Below the pieces are notes generated by a model, which did no database searches, was not told where the DNA came from, and worked only from the letters and a program-made list of their open reading frames with translations. A stretch of 9,074 nucleotides of DNA from the NCBI GenBank assembly GCA_945918815.1, contig CAMEIU010000087.1:1-9074 (forward strand), read 5' to 3'. The position numbers and the translations under genes were made by a program. Every line of letters begins with the position of its first letter. Positions within the stretch are counted from its first letter, which is position 1. The stretch is from an uncultured Clostridia bacterium. Lineage in GTDB: Bacteria > Bacillota > Clostridia > Oscillospirales > Oscillospiraceae. Positions 6,037 through 9,074 of this stretch are shown here, piece after piece.

Positions 6037-7305
6037 ATGGAACTGAACATTGGTTACGGGAACGGCGGGCAGCATGTGACTGTCCCTGACCAAAATTTGA
6101 TGGGCGTGCTGCTTCCCAACGAGGTATCGCTGCCCTGCGGCGGCGCGGAAGCCGTCAGGCGCGCCCTGGCCTCCCCAATCGGCAGTCCGCCTTTGGAGCA
6201 GTTGGTGCATCCGGGCGAAAAAATCGTATTGATCACCAGCGATATCACCCGGCCCGTGCCCTCCGCCGTTATCGTGCCGGAGGTTCTGGACGCCCTCTAT
6301 CAAGCTGGCGTCCGGCCGGAGGATGTCGTTCTGGTGTTTGGCCGGGGCAGTCACCGACGTCACACGGAGCAGGAAAAGGAACAGCTGGCCGGGACCAGAG
6401 TCTATCATGAAATCCGCTGTCTGGATAGCGACCCGGAGGACTGCGTCCGCCTGGGACACACCCGCCGCAGCACGCCTGTGGACGTGACCCGGGTGGTGGC
6501 GGAGGCAGACCGGAGAATCTGCATCGGCAATGTGGAATTTCACTGGTTCGCCGGTTTCAGCGGCGGCGGCAAGGCCATTATGCCCGGCGTCTCCAACCGG
6601 GCGGCCATTCAGGCCAATCACCGCCTGATGGCCGATCCCCATGCCCAGGCAGCCATCCTGGATGGAAACCCCCTGCGCGAGGATTTGGACGAGGCGGCAG
6701 CGATCTGCGGCGTGGATTTCATTGTCAACGTGGTCCTGGACGCCCACAAGCAAATCGTCTATGCGGCGGCAGGCGATCTGATCCAGGCCCACCGGGACGC
6801 CTGCCGCGTCCTCCAGTCGCTGTACAGCAAGCCCATTCCCCGCCGGGCGGACATCGTGATTGTCTCCCAGGGCGGCACGCCCAAGGATTTGAACCTCTAT
6901 CAGGTGCAGAAAGCCCTGGACAACGCCCGCCATGCGGTGCGGTCCGGCGGAATTGTAATTCTCGCCGGCCGCTGCCAGGAGGGCTTCGGCGACGAGACAT
7001 TCCTGCAATGGATGCTGGAAGCGGATTCTCCCCAGGCCATTCTGGAGAGGATCCGCCGGGAGTTCTGCCTCGGCGGCCATAAGGCCGCGGCCTTTGCGAA
7101 GGTCCTGGTCCAGGCGCAGATTCTTCTGGTTTCGGATCTTCCGGCGTCCCTGGTCCGGGACGCCATGATGGAGCCGGTGGCGTCCATACAGGCGGCGTTG
7201 GACGCGGCTTTCGACCGGCTCGGACCGGAAGCCAGCGTGCTGGTCATGCCCTTTGGCGGCGCAACGCTGCCGCGGGTACAGGAGGAAGGAGCATGCAAGC
7301 CATGA
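6037..7305 (+). CDS. LarA-type nickel-pincer hydroxy-acid racemase/epimerase
   Basis: This cytoplasmic enzyme has 422 residues, close to Lactobacillus plantarum lactate racemase LarA (424). LarA homologues invert the carbon next to a carboxylate in 2-hydroxy acids by hydride transfer to a nickel pincer nucleotide bound to a lysine. The key residues can be matched by spacing: D69 and R72 in SDITRPVP (D72/R75 in LarA), H106 in GRGSHRRH (H108), H169 and K179 in HWFAGFSGGGK (H174 and cofactor-bound K184), H195 (nickel ligand H200, same 16-residue distance from the lysine), and Q289 and K292 in NLYQVQK (Q295/K298). All appear intact. The superfamily also includes malate racemases and gluconate 2-epimerases. 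Because the next gene is a galactarate dehydratase, an aldarate such as talarate/altrarate is a plausible substrate, but this is inference. Cofactor genes larB, larC and larE are not in the window. The 3' end overlaps garD by 13 bases. Confidence 0.9.
   Translation: MELNIGYGNGGQHVTVPDQNLMGVLLPNEVSLPCGGAEAVRRALASPIGSPPLEQLVHPGEKIVLITSDITRPVPSAVIVPEVLDALYQAGVRPEDVVLVFGRGSHRRHTEQEKEQLAGTRVYHEIRCLDSDPEDCVRLGHTRRSTPVDVTRVVAEADRRICIGNVEFHWFAGFSGGGKAIMPGVSNRAAIQANHRLMADPHAQAAILDGNPLREDLDEAAAICGVDFIVNVVLDAHKQIVYAAAGDLIQAHRDACRVLQSLYSKPIPRRADIVIVSQGGTPKDLNLYQVQKALDNARHAVRSGGIVILAGRCQEGFGDETFLQWMLEADSPQAILERIRREFCLGGHKAAAFAKVLVQAQILLVSDLPASLVRDAMMEPVASIQAALDAAFDRLGPEASVLVMPFGGATLPRVQEEGACKP
7281..7291 (+). 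promoter_or_regulatory. Ribosome binding site of garD within the LarA gene
   Basis: GGAGG (7281-7285) lies seven bases before ATG 7293; the continuing AAGGAG (7286-7291) could instead serve ATG 7302, which overlaps the LarA stop as ATGA. The two starts differ by three residues. Either way garD translation is coupled to the upstream gene. Confidence 0.6.
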
Positions 7306-8825
7306 CGAAGACTCAGCTTGTCATTCAGATCCATGAAACGGACAACGTGGCGGTGGCGGCGCAGTTTCTGCCCCAGGGCGTTGTGCTGCCCTGCGGCGTT
7401 ACGGTTCTGGAGCCTATCCCGCAGGCCCACAAGGTCGCCCTGACAAAAATTCCCGCCGGCTCCCCTGTTATTCGGTACGGCGTCAATCTGGGGCTGGCCA
7501 ACCGGGATATCCCCGCCGGCAGCTGGATCACCGAAACCATGCTAGATGTGCCGGAGAGTCCCGGCTTGGACGCGCTGTCCTACGGGACCAACCTGGTTGC
7601 AGCCCCACAGCTGCCGGAGCCGCCGGTCTCCACCTGGATGGGCTACCCCAATGCGGAGGGTCCGGCGGGCACCCGGAATCTGCTTGGAATCATTACTACA
7701 GTCCAATGCGCCGCCGGGGTGGCGGAGGTCGTGGCGGAACGGATCCGCCGGGAGCTGCTGCCCCAATATCCCAATGTGGAAGACGTGGTCGTGGTGCGCC
7801 ATGCCTATGGCTGCGGCGTTGCCATCAACGCGCCCTTGGCAGAAATCCCCATCCGGGCCGTTCGGAACATCATCCGCCACCCCAACTTTGGCGGTCAGTG
7901 GATTCTGGTGGGGCTTGGCTGTGAAAAGCTGACCTACGACCGGCTCCTGGCCCCGGATGAGATCACGCCGGAAAACTGCCTGACCTTGCAGGACTGGCCG
8001 GGCCACGAAGCCATGGAGCAGGCTTTGATGGACCTGGCCCGGCGGAAGCTGGAGATTCTGAACCGGCGGCAGCGGCAGCCGCTGCCGCTGTCGGCCCTGC
8101 GCATCGGGCTGCAATGCGGCGGCAGCGACGCCTTCAGTGGCGTGACCGCCAATCCCGCCGCGGGATACGCGGCCGATATGCTTGTGCGGGGCGGTGCGAC
8201 GGTGCTGTTCAGCGAAACCACGGAAGTCCGGGACGGTGCGCCGCTGCTGGCCGCCCGCTGCATCAGCGCGGAGGTCCGGGACAAGCTGGTGGAACAACTA
8301 CGCTGGTACGACGCCTATCTGCAAGCCGGCGGCGTGGACCGGGACGCCAACCCGACCCCAGGCAACAAAAAGGGCGGCCTGGCCAACATCGTGGAGAAGG
8401 CCATGGGATCTATCGCCAAGTCCGGCTCCAGCCCCATCGTAGAGGTTCTGGAACCGGCCCAGCAGCCCAGCCGTCGCGGGCTGATCTTCGCGGCGACGCC
8501 GGCCAGCGACATCGTCTGCGGCCCCTCGCAGCTGGCCAGCGGAATCGGGCTGCAAGTATTTATGACAGGCCGCGGCTCTCCCTACGGTCTGGACATCTGC
8601 CCCGTCATCAAAGTCTGTAGCCGCAATGAATTGAAGCAGCGCTGGTTCGACATGATCGATCTGAGCGCCGGAGACATCATCACCGGCGAGAAAACGATCC
8701 CGCAGGTGGGCGAGGAGCTGTTCCGCCTGATTCTGGACACCGCCAGCGGAAAAAAGAAACCGTTCAGCGACCAATATCACTATCATAACGATTTCTGTCT
8801 CTTCAACCCTGCGCCGATTACCTGA
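7293..8825 (+). CDS. garD: Galactarate dehydratase (GarD), UxaA/GarD family
   Basis: This cytoplasmic enzyme has 510 residues (Escherichia coli GarD has 523) and removes water from meso-galactarate to give 5-keto-4-deoxy-D-glucarate. Residues about 14-90 form the SAF domain, with HETDNVAVAA and IPQAHKVAL as in GarD. The catalytic part follows with NAEGPAGTRNLLGI (about 117-130), HAYGCGVAINAP (170-181), LGCEK (208-212), QCGGSDAFSGVTANPA (274-289), NPTPGNKKGGLANIVEKA (353-370), TGRGSPYGL (425-433) and a C-terminus FNPAPIT. These follow GarD more closely than altronate dehydratase UxaA or the sulfolactate lyase relatives; FSDQ...HN...FNPAPIT at the end is characteristic as I remember the family. 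The conserved His and Cys residues expected for iron-dependent catalysis are present. One local change is GYPNAEGPAG where E. coli has GYRNADGSVG. Activity on galactarate is likely but untested. No later pathway gene lies in the window. Confidence 0.93.
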   Translation: MQAMTKTQLVIQIHETDNVAVAAQFLPQGVVLPCGVTVLEPIPQAHKVALTKIPAGSPVIRYGVNLGLANRDIPAGSWITETMLDVPESPGLDALSYGTNLVAAPQLPEPPVSTWMGYPNAEGPAGTRNLLGIITTVQCAAGVAEVVAERIRRELLPQYPNVEDVVVVRHAYGCGVAINAPLAEIPIRAVRNIIRHPNFGGQWILVGLGCEKLTYDRLLAPDEITPENCLTLQDWPGHEAMEQALMDLARRKLEILNRRQRQPLPLSALRIGLQCGGSDAFSGVTANPAAGYAADMLVRGGATVLFSETTEVRDGAPLLAARCISAEVRDKLVEQLRWYDAYLQAGGVDRDANPTPGNKKGGLANIVEKAMGSIAKSGSSPIVEVLEPAQQPSRRGLIFAATPASDIVCGPSQLASGIGLQVFMTGRGSPYGLDICPVIKVCSRNELKQRWFDMIDLSAGDIITGEKTIPQVGEELFRLILDTASGKKKPFSDQYHYHNDFCLFNPAPIT

Positions 8826-9074
8826 GTGGGAGGCTTCTTGGTGTTGGGCAAACCGGATTGGATCCCGCATCCAGTCCAGAAACTCTCCGCCGTTTTCTCC
8901 CATACCTTGTTGTCGTTCTCTTTCCTCGGATATAAATCCACTTATGATTATCGGTTTGAATAAGCACACGAATTTTTATGACAGGGTTCTGTCTCACACT
9001 GTCATTTCTGTGAAATCGTACAATGCCCACTGTAGGGCGCGGGAAGGTGAATTGCCCGAAGGGCAAGAGAGGCC
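8826..9074. other. Region after garD with hairpins, no supported gene
   Basis: About 250 bases with lower GC than the preceding genes and no convincing coding frame on either strand. It contains a GC-rich hairpin at 8855-8877, a cluster of small dyads at 8978-9013 (ATGACAG with CTGTCAT; GACAG-GGTT-CTGTC; TCACA with TGTGA), and a short perfect inverted repeat TTGCCC-GAA-GGGCAA at 9052-9066, which on the minus strand gives a C(TTCG)G tetraloop. None has a clear run of T residues on either strand. It may include the end of the operon, an attenuator of the next gene or the edge of a mobile element. Confidence 0.5.
8855..8877 (+). terminator. Hairpin 30 bases after garD, possible 3' end structure
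   Basis: GGATTGGAT (8855-8863) pairs with ATCCAGTCC (8869-8877) over nine positions, one of them a G-T wobble, with loop CCCGC. No T tract follows, so it is not a standard intrinsic terminator; it could protect the 3' end of the mRNA or aid factor-dependent termination. Its position just after garD supports a transcript-end role, weakly. Confidence 0.35.

Noticed and set aside
7293..8825. Altronate dehydratase (uxaA) or sulfolactate lyase as the identity of the last gene
   Set aside because: Same family and domain order, but the SAF-region motif HETDNVA, the QCGGSDAFSGVTANPA block and the FNPAPIT C-terminus follow galactarate dehydratase much more closely.
8840..8900. tRNA-like look on the minus strand (GGATGCGGGATCC... 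stretch)
   Set aside because: No acceptor stem, no GTTC-type T loop and no cloverleaf could be formed; the signal is explained by the simple hairpin at 8855-8877.
8841..8963. Possible 40-residue small protein on the + strand, GTG start after GGGAGG (8828-8833)
   Set aside because: The ribosome binding site spacing is good, but the frame crosses the hairpin at 8855-8877, has no recognisable features and ends in an AT-rich stretch. Without conservation data I do not call it.
8818..9066. Minus-strand frame of 82 codons at the window end, TTG start
   Set aside because: No good ribosome binding site, it begins inside a hairpin, and the translation overlaps the garD end and inverted repeats.
1..9074. 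CRISPR array, rRNA or tRNA genes, or phage genes
   Set aside because: No regularly spaced repeats, no RNA gene structure and no phage-type proteins are visible anywhere in the window.

Overview
This window looks like a chromosomal segment of a GC-rich Gram-positive gut-type Clostridium relative (Bacillota, perhaps Oscillospirales). That placement is an inference. It rests on the YesM/YesN-type two-component pair, the lipoprotein with a Ser/Thr/Glu/Pro-rich tether, strong GGAGG ribosome binding sites, TTG and GTG starts, and AT-rich promoters between GC-rich genes. All six convincing genes are on the + strand and nearly the whole window is coding.

Layout. Positions 1-96 hold an extended -10 promoter and a ribosome binding site. 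At 97-3422 a membrane sensor histidine kinase (YesM/LytS class) overlaps by 4 bases an AraC-type response regulator (YesN class). The AT-rich gap at 3423-3540 carries a long perfect inverted repeat, a pair of direct repeats 31 bases apart and a likely promoter. At 3541-4920 lies a lipoprotein solute-binding protein of the ABC sugar-uptake type, with no permease genes beside it, closed by a very strong intrinsic terminator. At 5015-8825 a tightly packed set follows: an AEC-family carrier, a LarA-type nickel-pincer racemase/epimerase, and a full-length galactarate dehydratase (garD). The last 250 bases hold hairpins but no gene I can support.

How it may work together. The two-component system probably senses an extracellular carbohydrate or sugar acid and drives the binding-protein promoter, directly or with the binding protein as co-sensor. 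The AEC carrier would move a carboxylate. The LarA homologue would invert a 2-hydroxy-acid carbon, for example talarate/altrarate to meso-galactarate. GarD would dehydrate galactarate to 5-keto-4-deoxy-glucarate. The GarD assignment is strong and the LarA family and its cofactor-binding residues are clear. The LarA substrate, the AEC substrate and the binding-protein ligand are inferred from context only. The most interesting point is the translationally coupled pair of a nickel-pincer epimerase and an aldarate dehydratase, which suggests a route for funnelling epimeric aldarates into one dehydratase.
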